Counted from the first letter of the stretch, positions 10,891 through 23,410 are shown. The stretch: DNA of 64,000 bases from Emydura subglobosa (GCA_007922225.1 ML679963.1:7039984-7103983), one strand, 5' to 3'. Notes: a model not told the origin generated them from the sequence alone. Translations and numbers: made by a program.

Positions 10891-12654
10891 GAGATCAACA
10901 TTTCATTGAGATTCAACAAAGCATTTATAAACCACTGCAGGAATAAGTGAAGTAAATCATATATTAAAATGTAAAGTAATAAAAGCTGTTCTTCTCAGGT
11001 TTAAAATACCAGCAACAACTCCCGGCACAGCACAAACTAAAACGAGAGGTCCTACTGCTATTCTAATCACAAAGTCACCTATACGAGATAAATGTATATT
11101 CATCCAGATGCAGGAAGAAACAATGTAAGGGGAGATTTTTCCAACACAGAAATATTCCTTTAAAATTATTACATTTATATTTTAACATTGAGAATCAGAA
11201 TTAAATAAAGGCCAAGATGGCAAAAGATCTTTAAGAAAAAGTAGTTGTACAATAGCAGCTTTTATTGAAAAGGCATAAAGGCATCCTTTTTCGTTCCAGG
11301 TCTTGTTAATTTAACATGTAACTAATTAGGAAAAAAAGACTGCATTCCTTGGGTTTTCACAAGCTTCTTTTCTGTACTTCATCATAACTTCACATTTACT
11401 ACATGGTTTTCCAAGAAAGTGCTAACTGATTTAGCTCAAAATAAACAGGTGAAAAACTGCTGCCGGGATTGAAAATTGACTGGAATGTTCAAGTGCAGAA
11501 TGTAATAATTCACATGTAACAAATAAAAAAAGGAAGGTCAGAAAGCTTGCTGGGGTATTTAAAAATTCACATGACAACCAATTTATCGAGAGAGATTTTG
11601 GTACAGTTTGATTTGTCCTTAATACCTATAAGTACTGGAAGGAAATCTATTTAGTATATTTTCAACTGCAAAAATTAGACAAACTCCACCATTAGGAACC
11701 TACTGAGCACAATATACAAAATTTAAATTAACTAAAGGCAAAAACCTGTTAAAATCAAGACACACACAAAACACAAATAAAAATAATTGTCCGTAGGCAA
11801 ACCCAGCGCAACTCCAGAGAATATGTAAATTAAAAATAGTCACTTTCACAAATTTGGTAACGAAACAGAAGACATCCAAAAAGAAATTCAGTTACATTTC
11901 TAAAACACTAGAGGCCAAAACAGAAAGTCTCAGTGTGTCTGTTAACCTACTCTCAATTAAAGCAAGGGAAAGTGATCTGATACAATCCAGTGTAGAAAAT
12001 ATTGTAACCTTGGATACAGTTTCCAAGGACACTGGGCCCCTGGCTCAGTGTAATAGCTCAGAAGCTGAATGCAACACTGAGTCATTGTAATGACTAGGAT
12101 ATGTAAGTGGAATGATCCTTCTTGTGCAATGCCATTATCAGTGGTATGTAAATGTAAAACATTCACGTCATGAGAATGCTTTGAAGGTGTTTAGAAAAAC
12201 GCCTTTTGCTTGACATGATGGCATTAACATTGCCTGCCGCTTTCCCATTCTGTACAGAGCATGGGACTAGACGTGCCATACTTCAATAAGCTCCACTGTA
12301 ATTATACTCGCAAATGCCCCTTTCCCCAATTTATGTGCCAAAGACATGCTGGATACATCTAACAGAGACAACATATTTGCTTAACAAGTGGGTACACTAA
12401 AAGCAGAATGTAATTAGAATAGACTTTTGCCACAGTGCAATGACTAGTACTGTATTTGGAATACAAGTTTGCTGTAGAGTTTCCACACCGTAGCGATTTT
12501 AGCTTGTGCCATTCTCTTAATGCTTGTGGGAGGGTTTAAAAAATAATAGCCATGGTGGAAGCTCATGCTAATAAAAAGATCTCCTTGTCCCCATCACATT
12601 TATACAAGCTATTGCCTTGATTCAGCAGAGTACTAACGCATGTGGATAGTGCCT

Positions 12655-12750
12655 TTGCTCTCAGAGGTACAAATCATGTGTTTACAGTTAGGCGTTTGCT
12701 TAAGTGCTTAGCTGAATCCTGCTAAGTCCCATACTAGTCAATGGGACTAC
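12655..12750. repeat. Palindromic short dispersed repeat inside the SYNRG 3'UTR
   Basis: 'gcttaagtgcttagctgaat' followed by 'cctgctaagtcccatactag' and 'tcaatgggactacttg' is a diverged member of the short repeats with the 'gtcaatggga' core, present in the transcribed 3'UTR. Confidence 0.45.
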
Positions 12751-14892
12751 TTGCAACAGCAAGCACAAGGCATGATGAGAAGTGTGGGGCAGCACATGGC
12801 ATGTCAAGAAGAGTATTGTCAAGGTGAAGCAAGAAGTATTTGAGGAGGGAGACGATTACCTTGTCACAAAAGGCTATTCGCAGATCTACGGCACTTTTAC
12901 AACATGACTAGTAAGTAAAACAGTGGTCGGTCAATCAGAAATCAGCTTGCTTTACCCAGCAGAAGGCAGGTGCTGGCTGTTACATTACTGAAAAGCTGCC
13001 ACTTGATTAGCTTGAGTCTGAGACCAGGAGGCATAATGTGTTACTTATTTTATGAATAAGATGATTTTTGAGAGCAGGAAGATCTATTTTAATTGATGTT
13101 AATAAGGGTAATTCACCTAGCATTCTTATTAGCCGAGATCTTTTATTTGGTGTATATTAATCTTTGAATAGAACTAACCTTTTTATCCCCTCTGCAATTT
13201 TGTTCATAGGAAATTAAAACCACAGTTCAATATTAGGTATTTACTTAACAGAGACAAGGCTTGTTCCGAAAAGCTGTTGACATCTTGTAAAGAGGGAAGC
13301 TTCTCTCAAGGTCTGTTTGAGAAACTACAATAAATCAATGAATGATGAAATCATCAGTTATACTAGGCAACGAAGAGCAACTCTTGCTTTGGTCACTGAG
13401 AGTCAAAACTAAGTAGAGGCTACATAGTGGTTAGGCCCTTTTGAAATAAAAGCACGATGCTTCTATTGGATTTAAAATCCTGTAAAGCAATGAGTAATTC
13501 AGAGGAACTAAGTTGAAGCATTGTACTGGGAAGCTGTCTTCACAGCAAACTTATTTTATTCTTGTATTCTGCACTGTCATCTCGATGTTGTATTTAAAGA
13601 AAGAATCATATAAATCTAGGTTTGTGAGTAACCTTTCATGATAGCCTGCTACATTAACCTCTGACTGTCCAGATAGTAGCATTGGCTAAAAAGCACCAAG
13701 GTATTTTGCATTCTTGCCGTCTCGTGGGAAATCCCAAACTCCAGTGTGAAGAAGCTAATATCTATCTGAACTACGAACTCAAAGGCAACCACGGCCATCA
13801 GTTCTGAGAGTCTGGTAAAGAGCCTTGATGGACAATATTAAATTGCATAAGCTATACACAGCAGGAAGAGCATATTCATACACCACAAACATGTACTGAA
13901 ACATACAGGAGTGGGCATTTGATATCACTGGGGTATGATTTTCAACATGATGTGCAGCAATTTAGCTATATGATTACATAATAAGGGACGGGGGGCTAAA
14001 TACATGATGCATCATTTTGAAAGTGTATTCCCTTATGTCTGCATTTCTAGGACAAGTCCAACAAGAGGGTAAAGAAGGTTTGTCTATATTTACAGCGAAG
14101 TAGAAAAGCCTGCAAGCTTTAAAATCCAGCTGTCTCTACTGAAGCCTAAAGATATGGCTAAAAAAATTTAGATACACAATGATTTTTATCCCAGTTTTTT
14201 CCTCCAAATACTAACCTGCTAAATGTATGAATAAAATGTATTCTGTAATACAGAACAATAATTCTATAAATAAACAATAGCTCATTGCAGCCTAACAATC
14301 TGATTCCTTCTAAGTCAATAACTTACTTCTCCTTGAACATCACTGTCACTTCTTGTGCATTGTAATACTGTAGCAGCAAGTATCTAAGAAAAAACACCAC
14401 TCTGGGTCCATATATTAAAGTCAGAGGAAAGAATATTTAGCAAATGCACATTTCAAGCATTTAGTTAAGGGGCCATTTCCGTTTACACACACAGCCTAGT
14501 ATTTCATATCTTTCTTGAAAATGGAAGAACTATTCCACTTCATGTGTCAATTTACCTTGATTACCACAGTGAGTTGCTACATCTCAAAAAGTGCTAACCA
14601 ATTTCAGCTTGAAGGAGATTGAAATGCCATGTTTTGTGCCACGGTGCAAAATTCTCTGATTATTTCTGAAAACCTCAATGATGGCTTGAACCTTCCAGTG
14701 AAATTCTTCATGGGGAACTTGTTTGAGAGAGTGGCTTTGACCCAATCGCAGTACAGAAGAAATGCAGAAATGAACATTTCAATACTCTAACCACTGTTCA
14801 AAAAAGCCTTCAGTGTTTATTCCCCTACATCCCCACTCTCAAGCGCATGTCTTGTCATTGACTAACGTGATCCCTCTTCAGCATAAGTCCTT

Positions 14893-15024
14893 TCAAAGCA
14901 GGTCTGGCAAAATGAGGCCGGGCGGTTTCGGCTCCACACAATTGATCCAGAAGTTTGCACAGCTTGCATGGTACTGGTGCCCTCCATATGCCAGTTTGAA
15001 ATTGTCCGTTTCTGAATTAAAAGC
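14893..15024 (-). CDS. SYNRG: SYNRG last coding exon
   Basis: Encodes residues 1334-1376 and the TGA stop (14893-14895). It opens with AFNSETDNFKLAY and ends CVEPKPPGLILPDLL, nearly identical to the human C-terminus. It enters at phase 0 after an acceptor reading TTGTTATTCTAG. The block GGHQYHASC followed by C seven residues later looks like half of a metal-binding or RING-like site; the other half (CGVC) is on exon 16816-16926. Confidence 0.97.
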   Translation of the reverse strand, partial: AFNSETDNFKLAYGGHQYHASCANFWINCVEPKPPGLILPDLL

Positions 15025-16332
15025 CTAGAATAACAAAAGTTGAAACAAGTGTGACAGTCTCATCTACTCAGTGATGTAGCAGCTAAAGAGGAGATCAGAT
15101 ACCTTTGCATATGTTCACACTAAGAAGGCACAGTACTGTCAGACCTGGAACCTGTCACTCTATAGACACCATCCTGAGCTGCAAAAATGGACCAAATGGC
15201 AAGCAAAGTTTCATCTTAGTCTGCAAGACTTTCTGAAGGCAGACTGTATCCCCAACTGCAATGGCTAAAGCTGTAGGCTTCTGTCACTATACCAGGTTTT
15301 AATGGAGGACATGTACTGAATGGTTTGATCAATATTACATTTGACCTCAAACCTGGGAGCTGATTCAACTTGCTGCATGCATCTTTCACTAATTATCTTC
15401 TACAGATAGGAAATAGTACACGGTGCTGTGAAATAGTACACGGTGCTGTATCTCAGAATAATCTGTTAGGCCAGCCCATAACTACAGCACTTCAAGAGGC
15501 TGGAACTCCTCGGATATTAAAATTGCGCCTGTTTACTGCAGGGTTTAATGTGGTCCAGTGTCTTCTGTTAGAAGCAGCTATTTTACAAGACGAGCTTTTT
15601 GAATAAAGAGTGAAAAATCTATAAAGATGAATACCTGAAGGGATCTGATGTATTTGTTGCTAGTAGGAGATAGTGCTTAGATGTCTGAGTAAACAACAAC
15701 AACAAACAACAAAGGGCGCTAAAGAGATTATTTTACATAAGCTTTTTTGGGATAAGATTACATTTTTTTCCTGTTCAGCAGCAGAATGGCTAGCAGCTTT
15801 TCATTGTCAATTCCCTATTTCAAGGCTCTCTAAGAGCTCAGAGTTAACGGGTGGGATACTGCTGAAAATGCATTTGTTTAAAGAAACAATGCAAAACATT
15901 TTTGCTATGGATTTCTGTAAATGTGATTGCCTTTCTGTTATCCCAGAGCAATAGATGGAACTATTTTGTAAGACAACAAAAGGTCAAAGATTATCTCATG
16001 CAAAAGCTACAGTTCTCCTTCTGCAACAAGAAACAAGGAAGCTATAAAAGTTCAGAAACTCATCACAGTGAACTGTCTACCACACAACAGAAGTAGTACA
16101 AGAACCAGAAAACTATTCACAAGATACAGGCATGCAGACGAGACAAGGGGGAGGACTTGAGCATGTATTAGTTGATCAAATTGGATGTTACAGTCACAGA
16201 AATGACTATCAGAAAAGGATTCATGATTGGTACAATTGAGAACGACAGCAGGAGGCTAGTCACCAGTCTTGCCTTCCATGCTCATAATTAAGAGGATGAA
16301 TCTATAAAGAGTATCATTTTACTCATTCGTAC
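15025..16332 (-). other. SYNRG: SYNRG intron
   Basis: Intron between the microexon and the last coding exon. No coding sequence is supported. It contains a perfect 20-bp tandem duplication (15410-15449) and otherwise unremarkable AT-rich sequence. Confidence 0.7.
15410..15449. repeat. Perfect 20-bp tandem duplication
   Basis: The unit gaaatagtacacggtgctgt occurs twice back to back without mismatch. Perfect identity suggests a recent slippage or duplication event within the intron. Confidence 0.9.
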
Positions 16333-16368
16333 TTTTCTAGGATGTTCTTCCACAGGTTTCTCTTCTTT
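16333..16368 (-). CDS. SYNRG: SYNRG 36-nt microexon
   Basis: Encodes KEEKPVEEHPRK (residues 1322-1333), matching KEEKPAEEHPKK at the same place in human gamma-synergin. Acceptor TTATTTCAG and donor GTACGA flank exactly 12 codons at phase 0 on both sides, so inclusion or skipping both keep frame: the exon upstream ends SRSK and the next begins AFNS. It is too short for ordinary frame searches. The donor is weaker than the others (C at +4). Confidence 0.9.
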
Positions 16369-16815
16369 CTGAAATAATGTTGAAACCAAAAGATCAACAA
16401 AACTCCTGATGTATATGAATTGGTTGGCTATTAATTGCTGTCTCTCTATTCTGGGGTCCCTCCCACATGGCTTTCAATGACTCCCTCTGGGCTTCACAGG
16501 CCCAGGGGCATTTCATAAGGAAAGTTCATTATCAGTTTTTTAAACATCATTTCAGCTTCCAAGTCTGTTCCCCATGATGCCCTTTATAAATGGACTGAAC
16601 CCCTCAGCCTTTCTACACAACTGCCACTAGTCACATCTTTTTCAGGCCTGTTGAGCACTGGTGAGGAGGGTTAAACTTCCAGATGATGTGGCAGTAACAA
16701 TTTTGCTACTTTGCTTCCATCGGTGGTGAATTACAGCCAGGAACTTTGTTAGCATCGATGGAGAGTTTACGTAGTAAATGCAAAATGGGTTTGGCATAAA
16801 GGTGCCTCCACTTAC
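16369..16815 (-). other. SYNRG: SYNRG intron
   Basis: Intron of 447 bases upstream of the microexon. Nothing beyond splice signals is recognised; a C-rich stretch lies near 16450-16520. Confidence 0.7.
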
Positions 16816-16926
16816 TTTACTTCTAGAATCTACATTCAAGAGGCACACCCCACACGCGAGATCTTGGGCATTTTTAATCCCAGGACGCAGCATACAAGAG
16901 GAGAAATCCAGTGAGTTTTCATCTGG
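16816..16926 (-). CDS. SYNRG: SYNRG coding exon
   Basis: Encodes residues 1285-1321, from PDENSLDFSSCMLRPGIK to LNVDSRSK, nearly identical to human. Acceptor TTTCTGTAG and donor GTAAGT, both phase 0. It carries the CGVC pair that may pair with His/Cys residues in the last exon. Confidence 0.96.
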
Positions 16927-19119
16927 CTACAGAAATAATGAGACAGTTGGATTTAGGCAATTTTAGTGACTGGAAAAAAAATTCACACACATTATGACAA
17001 ATTACCAGTGTGGCTGCTGTAGAAGGGTATGAAACCAAAGAAAGTCACATGGCAAAGATAACATACTACATATACCCATAAACTGATGCACACTTTAATC
17101 AAAGCCATTAGCGTATTTTCAAACATACTATGTAATCTCCATTGACGTTAATTTTTCACATTAAAGCACTTGAAAAAGGATTAGACAACAGAGGAGAGAA
17201 TATCTGCGTTCTATGCTCCCACTTCCAAAGGGATCACACTTCTGAAACCAGAGCACAAGTGCTGCTACTACATTTCAATTCCTGCTTACCAAAGAGAGGG
17301 CAGAGATATGCACAGATTGGCAACAAATTATTTGCAGTTATAAAGAGGCTATGGGATAAATTACCATTGTGGCCAATGCAGCTTCCTGACTGGTAACTAG
17401 GGTTAACCACATCAATGTTTACCATTCAGAATTTTGCACTAATGTCTAACCACAAAAGAACAGTTAATAGTCAAGGATTTCCCTGTATCTGGAATGAAGG
17501 TATATCGGTACACTATTGAGTATTAACGTCTGGCCATGCCAGGCATCAATTAAGATGGCTAATTGTTTTATTCTGAACATTCGTTTATGTTATGAAAAGG
17601 GTTAGTAGGACAATTGTGTGTTTAAGCAGAAAAGAGATCTCAGTATGTATTATAGCTTTCCTGATGCAGTTTTACATTTAGGCTACAAGAGAAATGGTCA
17701 ATATAATTTTGCATTTGGATTGTGTATAAACAGTGAAGCGTTATTTGAAGAATAGTTGTAATGTTTAAACAATCAAAAGCAATGCACAGAAATACAAATG
17801 CAAGAGGCTTTTTAAAATTCCGTGTGACCATAAAACAAATGCGTACTTGTAATCCATACTCTACGTATTCTAATCACAATGCCATAGCTGAACAATTTGA
17901 GAAATAATTAGAATCCTGAAAAAACCTTTAATCTTTTAGTAGATCAATCAAATTAATGAAGGCACTCTAATATTTGTTTATCAAATGCATGAGTGAAGCA
18001 GATGAGAAGGTCATACAGTAATTTGCAATGAAAAACCATAAGGCTATGCATAAAATTACCTTGTAACAAATTAATCCTTTAAATGATAAAATTAACCTTT
18101 TCAAGTACATGCCTGTGAGCTAGGGGATTCGCATGTACTTAATTGGCACTTCTGCTCCATTTGGAATCCAGGATGATAATTTTACAGGAAGGTATGTGTC
18201 ATACATTAGATACCAAGCAGACCCATTATCTGCTTTTTAAAACAACACCAAAGCCAGTCATTTGTTATTGAACCTTAATAAATATGAGCGTAGATGTCAG
18301 GGAGATGTGCTGCACTTGGATGCCATGCAACACTCTGATCCTCCTACAGTCAAAAACCCCAATAGCATGTTTGAAACTAGTTCTCATCAAATAACAAGAA
18401 TCCTATATTTTGGGGAATCAACGGTATTAGTAAATGATTGGTTAAGGACCAACATACGGAATTTTATACTGAAGTCAAGTAAAAAATAAAAATAAAACAA
18501 AACCTCGATTGTAGTTCAGAATGAAATTTCACAATTGTCACTAGGCAGTGAGGTTGGGTGCAGGGAGGGAAGGAGGGAAGAAAGAAGAGAGAGAATGTGA
18601 ATAATTTATTCAAGCCCTCCTCAACACCAACAGAAAAACTATACAATTGCCTAAGTCTCACAGACCAGATTTTCTTCAGGTCCTGGCTTCAGTTGTAGAA
18701 TTTTCCGATGTAAACTGCCTCTCTCTGTAATAAGATACACCCGGAGCAAAATGTACCATTTAACAAACCTAGTAAACTTGTTTACCCGTGCCCACCAGAG
18801 GCAAGAATTTTTTCCCACATGCACTCTGCTCACCAGTGATAGCATTTTGCCATGAGAGCGAAGCTGTGACAAAACTGAACACAGAAACAACATGAATGCT
18901 GCCAACAGGATCATCTGCCCAGGGATCCACCATACTAGACAAAGATTCTCAACAGGTTAGGAGTGATAGCTTCTTTTTACATCATAAGGTAGCAAGGCAG
19001 AGATACAGTTCTATATATCTCTGTTGCCTTTAAATGGAGGGAAAAGACTTACCTACTAAATTATTATTGGTTGAATACTGTACATCCTAGCTTCAGGCCA
19101 GACAGACACTAACACTGAA

Positions 19120-19190
19120 TACTAGCTTACTCCTGAGTAGCCTCACTGATGTCAATAGGACTACCAGTGGAATAAGGTTCTACAGTGTCA
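19120..19190. repeat. Palindromic short dispersed repeat
   Basis: 'gcttactcctgagtagcctc' followed by 'actgatgtcaataggactac' resembles the common 'ttactcctgagtagtcccat' / 'tgacttcaatgggactact' element of reptile genomes. Diverged. Confidence 0.45.
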
Positions 19191-20564
19191 ATAAAAGGGG
19201 ATCACAATCTGGCTACTAATTATGAAATACTCTGCAGTACTTGTTAATATACCATTACTTAATACACCAATTTAAACAGGAAAGAATCCTGCATGAATGT
19301 TAAGAATCTTTTACATTTGAAACCCAGCATTTTTAATGACAATCTACCTTGAGTGTAAAATGCTCACCGCAGTAGTACCTAGGTGAACCCTAGTCCGCTG
19401 ATACCTCAACCTGTCCTAAAACTGAGCAATGTCAGAAGGTGACAATGTTTTATTAAGATCTGTTTGCCACCAATAAGTGCTACTGGTGAAGTGGGAGAAG
19501 AGGAGATCTCATCATTTATGGTCTCCATTTTTCAGGGAGTTACAGTTGACTAAAAAGTTCATTTCAATTTGAAAGCCAGCACACCAGACCTCACCTTGCA
19601 ACTCCTTCTCAATAAATGCAACGTTAGGATTTTTTAATATCCAGGGTTACTCTGCATGCGGGGATCTGTGAATTAAGTATTCCGTGATAGGAGAGAGTAT
19701 TGTGGTAAGGATGCATTTTATTTAGGCTTGACATGATGCACTGGTCTTAATCTAAGGATTAAAGGCTCCTTAACTATGCACTGAGTTCAAAGCAACCAGT
19801 ACAGTGGATCATGGTCAGTGACCTCCAGATGAACGATTCCCCCAAAATGTGCTGAGATATTATTGTGGATAAGTGTTTGCCAAGGAAATCCATTATATAC
19901 CTGTACCCATCTCTCCATTGTGCACCCACATTATTTAATGCAACCAAAGAGGATGGTTAAAAATGGAAAAAGCTTAATGGAAAGTGAGGATTTTCTTGCC
20001 TTCTATTTTTTAATTTCCATATTCTCTCTGCTCCCATGACAGAAGGATTCTCCTTGATTCTGAGCTCTTTCCTCAACCCGCTACCTCTGAATTCCCTGCA
20101 AGCTTGGATGTGCCTCCTCTCAGTCACCAGCCATCTAAAAACTAAACAGAACCATTCTTCGTATGTCTTCAATAGTGCTCTCCCAACTGGCTACACAGGA
20201 AGTTGAGAGAGAAGACATGCACACCCCCCCATTCCATCCCAGAGCTAGTGAGTTGCTTCTGGCTATAGCAGTTCCAGCCAGAGGAGGGAAAGAGCTCAAA
20301 ACCAAGCGTTGTTATTTAGTCTACAGCAGTGCCCAAAATGGGCAAGGCAGTTTCCAAAAACAGAGGAAGACACATAGCCTTTACTCGGAAGATCTTGCAG
20401 TCTCATCAGTCTCCTGCAAGCTCGCTGCTGGAGTGTTATAAAGGCTACTTATTTTTCCTTTCTAAATTCATGTTCGTCCCATTATGAGAGGTCCATGGAC
20501 AAAAGGGATATATCATCTAAATCATTAGGAAATAAGACAACACCACAGTATTTTTCATCTGAAG

Positions 20565-20650
20565 AGCTCAAACTGATGTACACAGTTGGCTATTACCCTC
20601 ATTTTACAAATGGAGAAAATGAGGAACAGCGAGGTTAAGTGACCCCTCAA
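20565..20650 (-). mobile_element. MIR/CORE SINE central fragment
   Basis: 'ctattaccctcattttacaa' followed by 'atggagaaaatgaggaacag' and 'gaggttaagtgacc' is the well-known core stretch of MIR-type SINEs in antisense. Confidence 0.75.
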
Positions 20651-20744
20651 GTTGTCATAATACATAACCATGCATAACACATCCATCCATGTATTTAAAT
20701 GTGAGGGTTCCTGTAGTAAAGAGGCAGCTTAACTATGACCTTAC

Positions 20745-20893
20745 CGTTAAAGCAGCAAGTGACATGAAGCTTATCAGGTTGTTCCATACTTTATCAATGT
20801 CCTTTAGCAGCTGTTGGAGTTTCTCACTACAGACTGCGGTGGCCTTGATACCCAGTTCAACTCGTTTTGTTACTCTATAGACCTCAACAACCC
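20745..20893 (-). CDS. SYNRG: SYNRG coding exon
   Basis: Encodes residues 1235-1284: VVEVYRVTKRVELGIKAT through KVWNNLISFMSLAALT, essentially identical to human. It enters at phase 1 (splitting a Gly codon) and leaves at phase 0 with donor GTAAGG. The sequence is predicted helical and part of the conserved C-terminal folded region. Confidence 0.97.
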
Positions 20894-21188
20894 CTGTAAA
20901 ATTAGAGTGGTGAATTATAGGCAAGTTACTGGCTCCCAAGCAGAGCACACTAGAGATTCGCAAAACTGAGACTCAGAAAGAGCACCTAATAGACATTGCA
21001 TACATTTTGAGAAACATCTATGACCACCTTAATCTGTTACAAAATTATTGGGCTACATTCACATTGGGCTAATCATTGCAGTTTGGGAATTCATTAAGCT
21101 AAATACATCATCTGGAAACAACTAACAACACCCTCTTGTTTTAAATGGGGAACATTTACTGTAAGAGACATAGTAAAATGGAACATAC

Positions 21189-21285
21189 CTAATAAATATT
21201 CCATGCCTTGTGCCGATTGGATTACTTCAGTGCAAACAGATGAACTACTGATTCCATTTAGGGTATCATTTGCCTTCTTAATGAC
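21189..21285 (-). CDS. SYNRG: SYNRG coding exon
   Basis: Encodes residues 1203-1234: VIKKANDTLNGISSSSVC and on to MEYLLG. Acceptor CTGCTAG and donor GTATGT; phase 0 in and 1 out. Matches human almost without change. Confidence 0.97.
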
Positions 21286-22092
21286 CTAGCAGAAAGAATG
21301 CTGGTAACACCACCAGTTTATTTACCTTGAAGTAACTTTTACAAACAAAACTGCAAACGAGATAAACTGCAATTCTAAAGAGAGATTAGTACAGAGAGCA
21401 GGAGAGTTTAATTCATTCTTGCTTATAACTGTATGCAGATCAGGGTAGAAGAATGACTATTTTTAGAATTCAACTCATTCTCATTAAACTGTCCTTTTTG
21501 CGGATGAAAATGTAAGCATGTGTTTAGGAATTCTGTTTAAAAATGACGTTTGACAATGTTTGCTATGCATTAATCCAACAAAGAACACTTCAAAGGGGAA
21601 ACTATTGTAGCTGCAAACATACATCTGTGCAGCTGCAGTGTGTCTGGTGAAGACAGTGTACGCTGATGGGAAAGCGCTCTACTGTCTACATAATTACTCC
21701 ATCTCTGAGAAGCAGAAGCTATGTCGGCGGGAGGGCGCCTCCTGCTGACATAGCGACCGTGTAGACAGCGGTTAGATCGCTGAACTTGCATCACTCAGGG
21801 GGATGTCTTTTCACACCCCTGGGCGATGTAAGTTAGATCAACGTAAGCAGTAGTGTGGACCTGCCCTAAGTGACAAACAGCGTGATACTAGCTTTATTTG
21901 GTGAGGTGACATATCTGGTTAGGTTAACTTATATATGCACACGTAGTGGTTTTCTATTGACAGCATTCATTTTTAAATCACAATTCATGCAGGTCCACGC
22001 ACACCCCGTCCAGATGCTCTGAGTCTGAAGCAGTGTATTAGGTAGTATGTACAGAAAGGAGGAGACAATTTTGGTACATGTTACACACTTAC
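21286..22092 (-). other. SYNRG: SYNRG intron
   Basis: Intron of 807 bases; about a third is a turtle-type short DNA element (21590-21872). Nothing else recognised. Confidence 0.7.
21590..21872 (-). mobile_element. Turtle-type palindromic non-autonomous DNA element
   Basis: On the minus strand it starts 'agggcaggtccacactactg', continues 'gatctaacttacatcgccca' and 'ggggtgtgaaaagacatccc', and has the inverted pair 'gtcagcaggaggcgccctcc' / 'cccgccgacatagcttctgc'. This matches a MITE-like repeat I recognise from turtle genomes. It is more CpG-rich than its surroundings, consistent with fairly recent insertion. Confidence 0.6.
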
Positions 22093-22146
22093 TTGTAGGG
22101 CACTTTCCAAACATCTCTGCCACTCATATGCATACCTCTCGCTTTC
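22093..22146 (-). CDS. SYNRG: SYNRG 54-nt coding exon
   Basis: Encodes 18 residues (1185-1202), ESERYAYEWQRCLESALQ, matching human ENERYAYEWQRCLGSALN. Phase 0 on both sides, acceptor TTCAAATAG, donor GTAAGT. Confidence 0.96.
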
Positions 22147-23410
22147 CTATTTGAAAAGAAAAGGATAGTCTGAATGCCGTTCCTAACCTCTTGATAGTTT
22201 ATTATACCTTAGTTGAATGGGTACAGAAAAGATTCTCTCTCTGCTTGCATGCAATCTGCTTGCAGACCAAGTATACATGCGATTTTCCTGTATTAATTTC
22301 TAATTCTGGTTCACTGTTCAGACAAAGACTGTCACAAATTTATGGAGGACAGATTGGGAAAAAATATCTTGCATCTTTTGCCATAAAAGCAGGAAAATCA
22401 ATAGAAAGTAAATATTTACTTTGTATCTTAACTGTAACATTAGATCCACAAGAGCTATAAAACAGATTGAAAACAACAAAAGAAATTGGAATGGCTGAAC
22501 GTTCCAATTGCACGTGCCTAGCACAGATGAACAGGTCACAGTGCTGCACATTTATTACAGAGATGTGTAAGAATGGAATCCAACTCTTACAGATGCTTTG
22601 CAGTTTCAAGGCACTTTCCAACCAATTCTCAACATAGGTGAGTGCAATAGGTGAATACAGTATGGACAGACACTAAGAGGTTAAGTGATTTCCCAAAGCC
22701 AGCTAATTCAGGGCCAAAATTTTAGGAATGACTGGTTTTCAGACACAGCCTTAGACCACTTCATCACAGTGATTCAAATGATGTCGAGTGATATGTCTAA
22801 AACGCAACATTATAAGGAAGTTGGACATTATGTGATTGGATTAAAGATATTTATGACTGTGGAAATTAAATCTTAAATAGTGTGCTGTGTGAGAAGTTAT
22901 ATCAACTTATTTTCCTCCCAAATTGATCTAGTGGAGCTTAATGTGTCACAGAGGTGATGTGAGTCACCAAAAGGAAGTGGACCAACTAGAGTGCTCTAAG
23001 TGTCCACATGAAGCCATTCTTTGTACAGAAGATTACTCCTATGGTGCCTTGGAACGCTGCTCAGAGAAAGAGGAGCTGTCCAAATAAATTGGGGAATAAA
23101 AGGAAGAAGACCATCTTTCCAAACGCATTCATTTATATGATTCACAGAGTAAATGAATATATGAAGCATCCCCTACCCCCAATATCGTAATACATCACAA
23201 TTCATCTGGCTAATTACCCTTTAAACGCATTTTACCAATTCCTCACTGTTTAGAACTGCTTTGTTTGTGCAACTTACAGTCCCAGGGCTCAAACCTACAT
23301 GGCAGTGAACACCCCCCCCTTTCTAACTATTATCTCAAAAAGCCGGAATTTGGGATATTTTTCATATTGCATTAGTCCATGCCTTACTTGCTTTCCAGGC
23401 CTTTCCTTAC
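22147..23410 (-). other. SYNRG: SYNRG intron
   Basis: Intron of 1264 bases with a degraded MIR-like SINE at about 22600-22760. Otherwise no recognised feature. Confidence 0.7.
22600..22760 (-). mobile_element. MIR/CORE-like SINE fragment
   Basis: 'cactaagaggttaagtgatt' followed by 'tcccaaagccagctaattca' and 'gggccaaaattttaggaatg' is an antisense match to the MIR core and tRNA-proximal part. It is well diverged. Confidence 0.5.

Larger units (their letters stand above)
10870..14892 (-). other. SYNRG: SYNRG 3'UTR (probable extent, about 4.0 kb)
   Basis: The stretch after the stop codon is AT-rich, lacks long frames, and ends at an AATAAA (10885-10890 on the minus strand). Other minus-strand AATAAA hexamers at 11261-11266 and 13555-13560 could give shorter forms. 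A diverged palindromic repeat lies near 12655-12750. The extent is inferred from signals only. Confidence 0.55.
16927..20744 (-). other. SYNRG: SYNRG intron
   Basis: 3.8-kb intron without coding potential. It holds a purine-rich stretch near 18555-18600, a palindromic short repeat near 19120-19190 ('ctcctgagtagcctcactga' then 'caataggactac') and a minus-strand MIR-like fragment near 20565-20650. Confidence 0.65.
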
